Below, in pieces: positions 23,192 through 34,700 of a stretch of 64,000 bases of DNA. Origin of the DNA: Ramazzottius varieornatus. Lineage: Eukaryota > Tardigrada > Eutardigrada > Parachela > Ramazzottiidae. The stretch is taken from the NCBI GenBank assembly GCA_001949185.1, contig BDGG01000002.1:4392448-4456447 (forward strand), in the 5' to 3' direction. The first letter of the stretch is position 1; the number at the start of each line of letters is the position of its first letter. Both the position numbers and the translations under genes were made by a program. The notes beneath the pieces are model-generated. The model was not told the DNA's origin and made no database searches. It saw nothing but the letters and a program-made list of their open reading frames with translations.

Positions 23192-24434
23192 TCATCTCCA
23201 GCTGGAACGTAGTCTGCCATAGTTGATCTGCATGTAAGTTGGTTCTGGCAGTATAACAGCCTTCACGAAGGAGCTTTCTATAGTCACAGGAGAAAGCTCT
23301 CCCCATGCTTGAAACACGAAGTTGACGAAATCTTGACGTGAAGGTTTCTTCAGGTATCCTGACTTTGTCAATGCCGTCCGAGTGTCCATCCATTCGTGAT
23401 GGATTCGTCTCATTATGGCTTTAAATGGGCTATTTACCCCAACATCGAGAGGTTGTTTGTCTGCTGTTTTGCCTTTCGGAATCAGCAACTGTTGGAAACC
23501 GCGCTCTTTGAGTAAGTCAACACTATTCTGACTCAAATAGGGTTTGTAGTGATCGCGCAGCAATATCTGGGTTACCTGTATGTCGTTGACGGGAAAAGCT
23601 TCTTCCAGGTATGCCATATCGAAATCATTGGTCCACCACCCTTTCTGGTTAGTCTTTACGACCACATTTCAGGAATGTTCAGCTACTTCATGACGTTGGC
23701 CGAAAGAACACCTGTCTTCTTGAAGCCTTTGAGGACGACCACGGCAGGATATTTCGTCCCGTCAGCGGCAACCATCAGTAACACCTTCACACTCCCTTTA
23801 TCACCCGGAGGCTGTACTATGGGGATTTCATTTGCTCCCTGGAGCGCCAAAGTCTCACGGTAGGGGTTTTGAAGCTTGACGGGGGTCTGATCCATATTCC
23901 AGAAGGATCGATCAATTGGTTGTGAATTTCTCCCAGTTGCGCTTCGTACTTTTTCCTCGCTTTGATATCTACCTGTGTCTTTAGTCTTCCTACCAACCTT
24001 GGTGGTACGGGATCCTGTACGTGATTCCGTTGGCTTTCTTCCATTTCCAGACCCAAGCCTGAGAGACGTTACGTCCCAGGTTCAGCTCTTTCGAGACTTG
24101 GTCAGCGGCCTTCTTGATGTCCGAATCGCGGGCGATTGTTTTCGACTCTATCTTCTTCATTATTCTTTTCCTTACTTCGGCTTTCATATCCAGTACCTGC
24201 TGACTCTTTTTCCGTCCACGCTTGCCTGGTAGCTATTCTCTGTAAAGAGGAAACATCAGGTATCGTCAGGTAAACGCATCAGGTGTTCTTGTACCCACCT
24301 CCAATGACGTATCGTCTATTCAGGTATCTCTGTGAGCTTCGCATATAGCTTCTTCTGAATAATCCACTTTCTTCAAAGTTTCTCAAGACTTCATTTGCGT
24401 ATTTCTCGGGGTAAAAGGTGCGCGGTTTAGCCAT
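23192..24434 (-). pseudogene. Decayed pogo-type DDE transposase, copy A
   Basis: Pieces of one transposase lie in order on the minus strand. The N-terminus is MAKPRTFYPEKYANEVLRNF (ATG at 24434). A helix-turn-helix-like part (ELNLGRNVSQAWVWKWKKAN) follows, then the catalytic pieces FWNMDQTPVK, ILLRDHYKPYL and KQPLDVGVNSPFK. The frame breaks near 23,900 just before the first catalytic Asp. There is an in-frame stop near 23,690 and a further one-base shift immediately after it. With three lesions it cannot make full-length enzyme. The family is clear; the exact clade is not. Confidence 0.7.
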
Positions 24435-24514
24435 GATAAATCTTCTCAAGCTTCGAAACATACCTAAATTTCAACTAAATAATGGCTTACAAAGATAGAT
24501 TACACTGCTGGTGG

Positions 24515-24640
24515 AATTACAACGCCGGTGTAATTGGCTCCACCGACACCCTTACCATTTGCCTATTCATTCCACCAGACGTCACACTTTCGGTGTAATT
24601 ACGAGTCGCTCCGGAACGACTCGTAATTACACCAGACTCA
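24515..24640. repeat. GGTGTAATTAC inverted-repeat cluster
   Basis: A perfect palindrome GGTGTAATTACGAGTCG / CGACTCGTAATTACACC with an 8-base centre lies at about 24590-24631. Further GGTGTAATT words occur at 24527 and at 24868 beside the left long inverted repeat. It looks like terminal repeats of small nested elements. Confidence 0.65.
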
Positions 24641-24894
24641 CCAACATCCCAAGTGCGCTGTGCTCCCCTCCACACTTTCAGATGTCACTTCCATGATGAA
24701 GTTTCTTGCTAGTCGTCCTACCGATGAGTGTATGGTGGTTCCTCCGACAAAGATCTCATAATCGTCCGAACGTACTTACCTGCAGTGCGGGGCTTTCACA
24801 GCGAGCCGTTACACCACTTTCATAACTGGTCCAAAAAAGGTTTCTGGGCGTATCCACCCAAGTGGCTGGTGTAATTACATCAGCAAGCCAGCTT

Positions 24895-25051
24895 ACGAGG
24901 GAATTATGCTTGTCCTCCGCCTTTCTGAAATACTCTGACATGATAGATTGATGGAGAAGAGTCTGCTTTATCGTCTGAAACAGCCGTATTTTGCGCAATG
25001 AAATCCTGGAAGACACTACAGAAACCGGAAGTGACGTCAAAATCTGGGCAG
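24895..25051 (+). repeat. Left long inverted repeat
   Basis: Pairs with 28391-28548. The outer boundary is set by loss of similarity at ACGAGG, the inner boundary by AAATCTGGGC. It differs from its partner by a small number of substitutions and single-base gaps. Confidence 0.8.
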
Positions 25052-25108
25052 TACGCACCTATTTATTTTATTGACCTCACGTATTATGCGAAACTCAAGT
25101 TCAGATTG

Positions 25109-26073
25109 TCAAGGAAGGTAAATCTTACAGAAATGATCTTTTTCATAAAAGCATAGAGGAGCTTTACACCATCCACATTTCAGAAGCAAGAAACGCTCAC
25201 ATTTATCATGGTCAAAACGACCAGTTAGTTCTTGGAAACAGAATTCTGTGGGGTAAACATATTCTACGGACCTGTCGACATAACCTGACAAATGCCAAGC
25301 TCGAGCAATGAGGTTAGAAAATCTAAGAGAAGTAAACTGCTGGTAAATCAGGGAATGCATTTTCAATATAAAGTTCCGATGGCAGACTTGAACCGGCTGA
25401 TTGTTCACGATTATCTAGTTCGAAACCTTCCTGAAATACCCCTTGTACATCCGGAAGCAAAGAACGTCCAGTAGCTGAATCTGACCGGTCACTTTAGGTG
25501 GTATAGTGATCATTTCATATTCCAGTTCTTCTGGTTTTACTTCAGCTACGGCTTCTTGGTCAGAAAACGTCGATCAAGAATCAGCAAGGAATATACAGTG
25601 CTGATTCATGTGCGGAAAGAAAACCTTCTCCCACCATTCGATGTAGAGCTCCTTGGTCATCTTGCCAGACGAGGAAGCAGTGACATACAGGTTACTAGCC
25701 TTAAACACGGACTTTTTCACAAGTGGTCCGAAGATTCCTTTGGGTTCTTGCAGCGTGATGAAGAGAACGGGTAGAAACTTGCGGACACCTGGTGAAACGC
25801 ACGTCATTACCCTGTAGCTGTGAGTCATCGAGTTCTGAGACTGTGTGAGTGCTAAAACGTGGTTTGCACCGACGAAATCCAGAGTTCGACCTGGTCTCTC
25901 GTACTCGAATCCACTCTGATCAGCATTCCACAGACAGTCTTTCCCGTACGCCTGCATTATTTCTCTAACCACAGTAACGCACTCTTTGGCACTCTTCTTC
26001 CTATCCGGTACTTCAGTGCCTTCACGCAGAATGGTGCCAGCTTTCTCGAAAAATTCTCTTACATCACAGAACG
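25109..26073 (-). pseudogene. Broken pogo-type DDE transposase, copy B
   Basis: A single minus-strand frame runs from about 26073 to 25109 and is interrupted by two stops. The catalytic pieces are LWNADQSGFEYERPGR, the site IFLADS (followed by TGA where Trp is expected), and TGQIQLLDVLCFRMYK. The second stop follows FRKVSN. The end keeps FLLLKCGWCKAPLCF, a cysteine-rich tail. Lesions that are simple substitutions suggest recent inactivation. The N-terminal DNA-binding part is missing or displaced by the mariner at 26086-27284. Confidence 0.7.
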
Positions 26074-26085
26074 AAACCTAAATTC

Positions 26086-27284
26086 TCAATCTATTTCTAC
26101 ATGATCCCCCATTCTGTCGAGCATCTTTTGAACACGGCCTTGCCAGGAAGAAAGTGACTTGCGGATGATCCGGAGGTCGAAGTTGGTGCACACATCTTGG
26201 ATAACCTTGCTCAATCCAGGAATGGTGGTAGCTTTGCGATCAGCTAAATATTTCTTCAAAATTCCATTGATCGCGTAGTCCAGCGGTGCTAGGTCCGGTG
26301 AATTGGCCATCCAGTGGTACTCAGGAACAAACCTCGGATGGTTCACTTTCAACCAGTTCTGAGTGTACTTGGCGGCATGGGACTTGGCGCTGTCAAAATG
26401 GACGGTGACTTCTTTCGCAGCTCTGCCGTACAAACGAGGTAGATCTTCTTTTACCATTCTCGACAGAGTCTTGTCGACGAATACTTGGCTGTTACTTTAG
26501 CCTTACCGTCAACTACCTACGCTTTCGTCATCCCTTTCCAGGAGATTCCAATGACGACCATGATCTTCTTCGGCCAGTGTTTCGTGGGTTTTTTGCGCCA
26601 CTCTTTAGGGATTTCCAGAAAATTGTCGGTGTAGTAATACTCCTTTTCGCTATTGCAATCGTCTAGTGTGATCCACGTTTCGTCCATGGTAAGGATTTTC
26701 TCAATCTTTTGAGGCCCCAGGTACTGGATAAAGAGCTTTCCGCGCTCGTACCTTTGCTTTTTCTGCACGTCGGTCAGGTGGTCAACCTTTGTCTTCTTGC
26801 GCACCTTCAGACCTAGATTCTCATAGACAATCTTGCTTACACTACCCACCGAACATCCTAGTTTACGGGCCAGTTTCCGCTGAGAGTCTGGAATCTTCTT
26901 AAGGACGGCCTTCTTCACTTTCCGGATGTTGGCTTGGGTACGCACCGACGGAAGACATTGCGCTGGCAGTCGTTTTGGAGGCTTCGTCCATCCGTTTCGC
27001 TTCATTTCTTCTTCTTTGAGTATCTTGCTGACCGTCTCCCTATGCAGCAAAATCCCGTGCTCCAAAAGTCGATCTGAAATTTTCTGATGGGATAAACGTT
27101 CCGCACCCCAAGCCACTACCATAGCCTTCGTTTCAGAACTAGTTTCTGGAGCGATCTCGAAAGTTAACTCAGAAAGTGTTTCTTCATGAAACGCGGGATT
27201 GAAAATGGAGTGTGAAATCACCTGAGATGGATGGGAAGCGAGTACAGGGATTTTTTTTACAGTCGATTTTAGAGTTGGCACCAT
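26086..27284 (-). pseudogene. Broken mariner-type transposase, DD37D spacing
   Basis: It starts at MVPTLKSTVKKIPVL. Two helix-turn-helix segments follow (GAERLSHQKISDRLLEHGIL and SQRKLARKLGCSVGSVSKIV), then the catalytic pieces ILTMDETWITLDD, VHFDSAKSHAA and NSPDLAPLDYAING. Thirty-seven residues separate the second and third catalytic Asp, the spacing of the maT/DD37D group. A TAG after GMTKA near 26518 and a one-base frame change near 26490 break it; past these, coding resumes to the end. So it is a young but non-functional copy, inserted inside the 3.65-kb inverted-repeat unit. Confidence 0.8.
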
Positions 27285-27503
27285 TTTGCGTGAACGCACT
27301 GTTCTTTCAGGTACTTTTCGGTGACAAACTTGATTTTTCTGTCGCAGATGTTATAGTATCTACAAACGAGCGATAAGGACACAAACGTCAAAAACTTGAA
27401 CGTTATTGAACAAATAATCATGTCTGACATTATCCTTACGTTTTGAACTTTCAAACCCAATGAGGACAAGCTGTGAAACCGGAAAGCCCAATCTCACGGT
27501 TGG

Positions 27504-27542
27504 CTGCCCACTGCTGAATAGCTGAATAACAGCAGTGGGCAG
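27504..27542. repeat. Hairpin with perfect 13-base arms
   Basis: CTGCCCACTGCTG and CAGCAGTGGGCAG are separated by 13 bases. It sits between the mariner pseudogene and the unassigned fragment; possibly a terminator-like or element-end hairpin. Confidence 0.6.
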
Positions 27543-27679
27543 TTACTGCTGAATATCCAAATCTTTCACTACGTTAGGCTTTTGCTTGGCAAGGAAGAAC
27601 TCCTCTCCTGTCTTCAATCGTATCGCTTTCAGCTTATCGATCCGCGAGCCTCCTTCTTCAACGTAATCTCTCCATTCTC

Positions 27680-28245
27680 TCAGCTGGCGAGTACTGGCGA
27701 CTTCCCTAAACTTGTCCTGCACACTGGCCAGGCTTCGACGCTTCTTGGAAGAGACATTTCACGTTTTTTGCAGGCAAAATCAGCAGCCTGGTTTGGTGCC
27801 ACTTTCGGATTCGGGATTCGGGGTACAAACAGCTCATGAGCAGAAGGTTCTGTTCCACTTGACGCAGGTTCGGTAAGGCGATCATTCGGAGTGGATTCGA
27901 AGTCTGCTTCGCTACGTCCATGGAACAGGTTGGTTTCAGCGATAGACTTTTCCAGCTGATCGAACGTCGACACGCCAATCGGGAGCTCGTACTGAAGATC
28001 TTCAGTGGCCGATATCGAACTTCCAGCTTGGTCGATCTGGACGTCCAAGAAGTCTGTACGCACAAGACCAAACCTGAGATATGCTTTAGGAAATCGACAT
28101 AATTGTAGAAGTTTACAGTACTCGTACCTTTGATGAGTATCCTCAACATTTTGTCAGATTCGCTCGGAGAGTCGCTCAATTGGAAATGTTGCTCGTAGTC
28201 GAACAGCAGTAAGTTTAAGATGTTGAGGGGATTAACGGATTCCAT
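27680..28245 (-). other. Unassigned two-exon coding fragment inside the inverted-repeat unit
   Basis: A frame beginning MESVNPLNILNLLLFDYEQH (ATG at 28245) runs to a donor at 28127. It joins in phase to 28053 (DFLDVQIDQAG...) and stays open to a stop at 27682, giving about 165 aa. Composition is acidic, with Ser/Pro-rich parts and no recognised domain. Beyond the stop, another frame again looks coding down to about 27543 (REWRDYVEEGG...), which hints at an unseen splice or a lesion. It may be an accessory gene of the element or captured host sequence. I assign no function. Confidence 0.3.
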
Positions 28246-28390
28246 GGCGCTATCGGGAGGAGCAGAAGAGAGGAAAAAAAACTTCTCAGCACAAGTGATT
28301 AGCTTGTATTCTAAAGCATAGCGCAACTTTGTCAATCAATAACGAATCAACAACACTGAACTCAAACCGCTTGATTGAATAAACCATTTA

Positions 28391-28548
28391 CCGCCCAGAT
28401 TTTGACGTCACTTCCGGTTCCTGTGGTGTCTTCCAGGATTTCATTGAGCAAGCTACGCCTGTTTCAGACGATAAAGCAGACTCTTCTCCATCAATCTATC
28501 ATGTCAGAGTATTTCCAGAAAGGCGGAGGACAAGCATAATCCCCTCGT
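28391..28548 (-). repeat. Right long inverted repeat
   Basis: Reverse complement of 24895-25051. Key shared words are GTGTCTTCCAGGATTTCATT and CCATCAATCTATCATGTCAG. The outermost bases are CCCCTCGT here, against ACGAGGG on the left. Confidence 0.8.
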
Positions 28549-29229
28549 TAGTCTTTGTAGGCCCTTAAAGTGTTTCCAGAAAGGACTGAATAACACAATC
28601 CAGTCAATCAACCCATACAGTTTTGGCAACAGCTGACTATACCGGGCAACGATGACTAGTCACGTGGTTAAGTGCGCGATAATTTGGTAGCACTACCGTA
28701 GTGTTATACATCTGTGGTACGAAATACAAAGAAGACAGCGGAAAGCCCGGATCGCTGCATAGCTACCAAACGTACATAAGCGAAGTCGCCGCGGCGGACC
28801 TTGACGGTTCGTGGGTTCGTACAGACGACAAACTTCACACTTCTCCAGTATGCCGGAGAGCCGGAGAGCCAGAGGCCTAGAGTGCACAGCTTGTCAGCTG
28901 TCAACTGTCAATAGTGAATTTGAGTGTCATTCATCGACGACCAAGTCATTTCAAGTTTGGAGTCAAGTTGTGTGTTTGTAGCAGTGCAAACCTCACTCAT
29001 GCTTCTTCTCTGTTTTGCCGTCCATGCACGTTGTTGAAAGCTCTTTGGTGCATCAGCTGGTGGAAGTGACGAATTTTCGGCCGAAATCAGAAGAAGGGCC
29101 AGCGTTTTGCCGCCACTCGGACTCAATGATTAAGCGCTCAGCTATCCCGAAGTTGGACATCCTGCTAGTCTGTAAGCCTCTACCACAGGCTAAGCAGAAC
29201 CGATTTACAGCTTGAATCGTACCGTCAAA
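28549..29229. other. Intergenic, 5' flank of the GNAT-like gene
   Basis: I see no gene, structured repeat or TATA box. It should contain the promoter of the gene starting at 29230. Confidence 0.5.
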
Positions 29230-30509
29230 ATGGACGCTGGTACGTGACAGACGCTAAATTTTCTTCTCGAATTCCGAAAGCTACTACTATGTGCTAGGGT
29301 TTCGGCATAACATATGCGTTACTTGTGTCTCACAGGGGCTGCCAAATATCGTGAACTTTTGTCTGGAGAGCCGAATAGTTCTACGTTGCCAAAGAATGCC
29401 TCCTTGGAGAATGTCCTTCCTCAGATTTCGATTACGGATTTCCAAAAGACAAACAGTCTGCAAGACCGGGCAAATTCTACACTTTTACTAGCATTGGAGG
29501 AGTTGTCCAACAATGTTCCTCTAATCATCAGAGATCTCCGTGAACTTCCCCAAGAATCCACGCAGTATATGTTGGCGGAATGCTTCGCCAAGAAAGGCGC
29601 ACTCGAGCAGTATTGTCCGGGCTACACGACAGAGGACTTCTTGAAATACATAAAAAGGGTCTGGCCCAGATTACAGGACATCAGCTTTGGCGTGGTGGAC
29701 CCGAAAGGCACGGTGATGGGAGTAGCCACCATGGCCGATGAGATGGACTTGCTGGACCTCAGCGAACTTGCTTCGAAGGATATCCACCCTCATCTGACAA
29801 ACGTCTACGAGTATCTCGGGAGCCTTGTCGAACGTGCGAAAGACCGCTTGCCGCAGACCCATCGACGAGGTAGTGCGCCAGAGTTGGGACGTTGACCAAT
29901 GGTTTGAGCATGATTGTTTTCCCAGGTGGCGCACACTTTCAGCCAATAATAATGAAAATCTACACCACTTGGAACAACGATATCACGCTCAGCTTAATCG
30001 TTCAGCAATGTCCCTGCGAACTTGAATGAGTTTCGTATGTCTTACATAGTATCAGTCCGGGTTGTCTGGAACTGTTTACTCTCTATGGCTAGAATGATTT
30101 TTTGATTTCGCAGGAGTTCTACTCGATAAGTTTCTTTACGGAGTTCGGTTGAACGCGATGTCCTCGTCGGAGAACCTGTACGTGATGTATTTCCTTATGA
30201 AAGAAACCCACAGACGAGCGGAAGAGCGGGGGTTTTCGTATTCCGTCAGCCAGAATACTCACCCTTTTACTCAGGTAAAGCAGACTTTGGGAAGCAGTAG
30301 CAGCCTTCTGAAAGAATGTTTGAAGCGGGATGGCAGACATTTTTTTATGCCTGTGTCTGCAGGCACTTGCCGCGTTCTTTGGTTCTGAGCGACTACTGAC
30401 GGATTGCCCGCACAATTATGTGAACCATGCGAACGAGAAAGTGTTCAGCTTCATCCCGGAGAAAGTGCAAGTTACGGTCGATCTAAAGACTTACTCCACC
30501 AAAGCCTAA
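29230..30509 (+). CDS. Uncharacterised protein, probable GNAT-fold N-acyltransferase
   Basis: Exons 29230-29239, 29336-29869, 30114-30274 and 30363-30509 total 852 bases (283 aa). The protein starts MDAGAAKYRELLSGEP. I do not recognise the N-terminal ~190 residues. The C-terminal part (YVMYFLMKETHRRAEERGFS, then NTHPFTQALAAFFGSERLL) resembles the end of GNAT acetyltransferases, where a helix and a beta strand lead into an N-T-x-P-x-T-Q turn. No signal peptide or membrane span is visible, so it should be cytosolic. The acetyl-CoA-binding Q/R-x-x-G-x-G/A loop is not clear, so the assignment rests on the C-terminal pattern only. The second intron carries one AAGTGGCGC hairpin. Confidence 0.6.
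29908..29983. repeat. AAGTGGCGC hairpin element, copy 6
   Basis: In the second intron of the GNAT-like gene. TTTTCCCAGGTGGCGCACAC leads into the CCAATAAT loop; the right arm (CTACACCACTTGG) is partly eroded. Confidence 0.6.
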
Positions 30510-31722
30510 GTTAGCTGTAAACAGTTTGCGTTCTATTTCAGTGCAGCATACGCAAGCTACGGTATCACAAAAAAACCGGCTCGTTATTACTCGAGATTAA
30601 TATTCTTACACATTCAGCTGCTCGAGAGTCTGATTCTTGACTGACGTGAAACGCTTAATTACTGCATCCGCAATTCCATCTGTTTCTCGTAAAGTTTATC
30701 ATGCCTTGCCGATTTGTCGGAGGAGCCTTCTTTTTGTCTGTTCTAGGCCTAATAGCATGAATTCCATTCGTCAATCACGGCGTCAGAAAGCCATTTATTT
30801 TCGAGGGTTCTCCATACGTCGCACGTTGATAAGGGACCCAATAAACTACGCTGGCTTTGCAGCCCCAAGAACCGGCTGGATGGACTATCCGAAGAAACCC
30901 TCGGTACCGCTGTGACGTATGGACAGTTCTACAAGGCAGACTATAGGCGGCCAGGAAAACATCGTGTTTGTGGTTCAAAAGCCGTCTAGCTAGTGACGCA
31001 GGAAGTGGACCGTTGAACACTCGATATAAAAGCTGCCCACTGACCGGTGGATCAGAAGGCGGTTCATGATTTGTCCAGACGGAACAGTCATGCCGCTAGT
31101 TCAGCCCTCTCTCATCGACCACGGTACATAATACGGTATGTTTTATCATTTTACAGTGTTTGCCTACGATAAGCTAACTTTATGACTTTTAGGGCTGGAC
31201 ACTGCACGGAGCACAACTTTATCAGGGAAATTTTTAGGCTTTGCAGTTCCACCCGATAACGGCGCGCCAAGTATGTTTCGAGCTGCAGGATTCTTAACAG
31301 TCTGTGAAGTACGAACAACTAGATTATCAATGACTTTTACTCGCCAATCAATTAGCCCTGGTTCTCAGCAAGAACATACGCCGAGACTGTCTGTTCCTGA
31401 GAATATCGAATGCTGCCTTGTCCAGTCTTTCGCATTGGAATAATCTATCGGATGAACTTTGGTCGGTGATGAATGTGAGGTATGTAAATGTTCCTCTTTC
31501 GATTTTTTCCTGTATAAGTTCAATACGGCGTTTCAACAATTTGAACATTTTTTACTTTGACAGATATGTGGTTCGGAATAATCGAGCGTATAAGATGACA
31601 GATCGCCGACCACTATTTTAGTGGAGATTAAAGAGGGATAGCCGGTGTGTAGCGATGGGAAATGCTACAAGTTGACAGCAACGTGATATTTCCGCCGTTT
31701 ACCAAAACACTTGAAGTCAAAG
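30510..31722. other. Intergenic region upstream of the Bark-like gene
   Basis: There is no coding gene here. A GATATAAAAG motif at 31023-31032 could be a TATA box, but it lies ~690 bases before the ATG at 31723, so it would need a long leader or an upstream non-coding exon. No repeat family stands out. Confidence 0.45.
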
Positions 31723-34700
31723 ATGAAGCCGGTCTTTACCTTGAAAAATATTATGCGTTTATTACTATATCTGTGGGGCCTCTTGCTGTGCCACAAGCTG
31801 GACTCTATTTCCGCCCAAACGCCGCTAACGCAACTGGATATCCGACCAACGGGCAACTCGTCGTGCCGACTAATGCACAGCCCGTACAGAGTGCAACAAA
31901 GCCTGCTCATTCCCAAAGGAGCTGTGCTGCATATCGAAGCCGGTGTCCGGCTGGAATTTCTTCCTGGTACTGGATTAGTCGTCGAAGGAGCCTTACGGGC
32001 ACTGGTATGTAGGCCCCATTGTTCCGGCTGTTCCCCCGGAAGGCCTGACCGTCCATTATGCACAATGCAATTAGTAGGATCTGAGCTGCAGCCTGACAGA
32101 TGGACATGACGGTCAATAGTTAACAGTTGTGTCACTACACAAAGTGCAGCTTGTCAAGTGCGCTCCTGCCACAATGTTGTGGGGAATGTTCAAAAGGGTA
32201 AAGAGTTGGTCTTTCCCATTAATGACTGACTCTTTACTCTCCTCGTAACATTTTGAACTTTCGAGGTACCCCTTTCAACGAGGAGTATAAGATACGAGTA
32301 TCGTGGTAGAACTGTCGAAAGCTGAGCGAAAGGGTAAAGAGTAAAGAGAGGAAACTTTTTTTTAAGTAGTGCTGGCATGTTATGTGTCTGAAGAGCGTCT
32401 CAAATTAGAAGCCGCAGTCACGTCCATTTAATCATGAAAAAATTGTTTTGATACGGCTTAACTGGATTCCGCAATGGCAGTTTCCGGTCCAAACTTGAGC
32501 ACGAAGCTAAACATGCTATCTATTTAACCAGCGTGTAGGGCCTGTCGCCGTTCATGGCTCCGAACCGGTTTAATGACTCCCATACCTGCGTGGTTCTCTT
32601 CTCCGCTTTTCTCTCCTACCAAAGATTGTATTGACTTTTAGATCTTGTACGGCATATGCTGGGGAAAAAATAGTATGATCGACCTCCCGCGGACTTCTCA
32701 GTTTTGTTTTGTCCAACCATAATTCTTTCACCTTTTTTTATAATATTTTGACAGTTAATACGACACCTGACGAGAGAACGGTTGGGATCCGCATGTACAC
32801 CAGATTCCACTGTGATGGCTTTCCTCCGGCCAGGAAGCCATTTTAATTTCGAAAAACTGAAGATCCGGGATATTTTTCACACTTCACAACAAGGCCGAGA
32901 AAATATCCAAATCTCATATCAGATGCTTTCTAGAAAAATCATCAATCAGCAACATACTTTTAGTGCCCACGACGTTGTGGAACAGAAAAATCTCAAGAGC
33001 CGCGAAGAGCCTCACGCAAGCTCGTCCCATTCCGTATGGTTTAGGGAGCATTTTCCAACGAGCTTTACACCAGGGTGTAGAGCAGGGTTCGGAATTAGCG
33101 ACGTCCTGCGGGTTAAAAATTGAGCTACGGAACAACTGTCAGTGAAGCTGATCCAACAATTTCTTTTATTCGCAGGGCGAACCCGGTAGCAAAATAACAA
33201 TGACTTCCACTGCGGCTCCTCCTCCGCCTAATATGGACCCAGCCGTCTTGTCTACATTACGCGATGATGCTCTCAGTTTCCGCCGAGAGATCCGCCTTGT
33301 CCGAGGCTTGGATCCCTCTCACGGTCAGATTCAACTCCTCCACAAGCTGAAATGGAGAAGTGTCTGCACACATTCATATAAGTGAGTTTTGATTGCGTTG
33401 GATATGGACAATGGACAGTGGATAGAGATATCGGCATAACTCTGTGTGTTGAAAGGCCAAATTTATAGATAGCCGTCTACACATGCATGATCCAACGCTG
33501 ACGGCTATGCTCAATAAATAACTGATGATAATCTCCCTGCATTCCATTTTCTTTTCAGCTGGACAGCCGAGGATATCCGCGTAGCCTGTGTCCAAATGGG
33601 CTATTCACATGGGATCTTTGATACTTGGACCGATCACATGAACGACACTGACTACATGGCTCTTCCCCGACCAAGATGCTCGGGGTCGGAAGCAAGTTTG
33701 TTTCGGTGCCCTGAATTCCAGAGTGCCCAAGTCAGTCGTAAAGTCTGCGGTGAGCTTTCCTTCTCTTTAAGCCAACACGAAATATACCAGCCGGAAAAAA
33801 AGCCATTACAATTAAATCAGCATGCGTTCCGAGTTATTTGGTGAAGTTGATCTAATGGTCTTCTTATGGAAAGCTTTCGGCGGAACTGGTGTTTTGCCAG
33901 ACAAAATAGCTTTCTATGAGTCTCGCTTTGTGGTCGAGCAGATCTTAATTTAGAGGGTTTTGTACTCCATAGTTGTAAAAAGTAGCCTTACAGGTCAAGC
34001 AGGTTTACTTTTGGGGCAGTGAAGGGAGATTTTTGGCCATCTGCTCTCGTTATAATGGGGCGATTTATTTTACATCTTGATGACCGGTGCGGCTTTTGTC
34101 TGGCCAGAACCCAGTGTAAAAGATCAGATCAACTAATTTTCGAAACTCTGGACAATTTGACCTAGTCATCAGCTGCTGTCATGGGAGAAGGATACTGTAT
34201 CTTTTCTGAGTGTCCCGTAGCGGTATCATATTCACGCTGCTACTTCCTTGTTCAATGATGGACAGGGAAACAGGCGGTTTGTCGGGTGTGAATTGTGATT
34301 ATAGTGCTGCGTCGTCGATGATCCGTAAAGTCATTGACGAACTGACAAACTTCATTGTCCATCCCAAACCGTGCCAGCCTTTTATTGATTCTATAAATGA
34401 ACTCACAGCAGGCGCTAGTTGCAGTGACCAGCACCGCCCGTAGACGCCCCTTCTCGACGGTCCATATTCGTCCAAACGAAGCGTTCGAAAATCTAAAGAA
34501 AATATTCATAGTCAGGTAACTCAGATCTACCAAGAAGGTTTTGACTAAAATACGTGAGACATGGACAAACGAAGCGTGAAGATCGCTGTCTTGAGTGGCG
34601 CATGTTTCCATTGTTATTGGCTGAAAGCGTGCGTCACTTGAGAAAACGATCTTTTACATTATTCCATTATGTCTAGACCGTTCTGTTGCAAGTGTCTGAC

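Larger units (their letters stand above)
24895..28548. mobile_element. 3.65-kb unit bounded by ~157-base inverted repeats
   Basis: The left arm (24895-25051) and right arm (28391-28548) are reverse complements with only scattered differences. Both include TTATGCTTGTCCTCCGCCTT on the outer side and GGAAGTGACGTCAAAATCTG on the inner side. Between them lie, on the minus strand, a broken pogo-type transposase, a broken mariner transposase and an unassigned coding fragment. The simplest reading is one DNA transposon with long terminal inverted repeats that took in a mariner. Two inverted copies of a smaller element flanking unrelated DNA is the alternative. A direct duplication at the ends is not obvious. 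Confidence 0.65.

Noticed and set aside
28128-28335. Longer start of the unassigned fragment at 28335
   Set aside because: It begins with a non-ATG codon and the upstream part looks non-coding; the ATG at 28245 is better.
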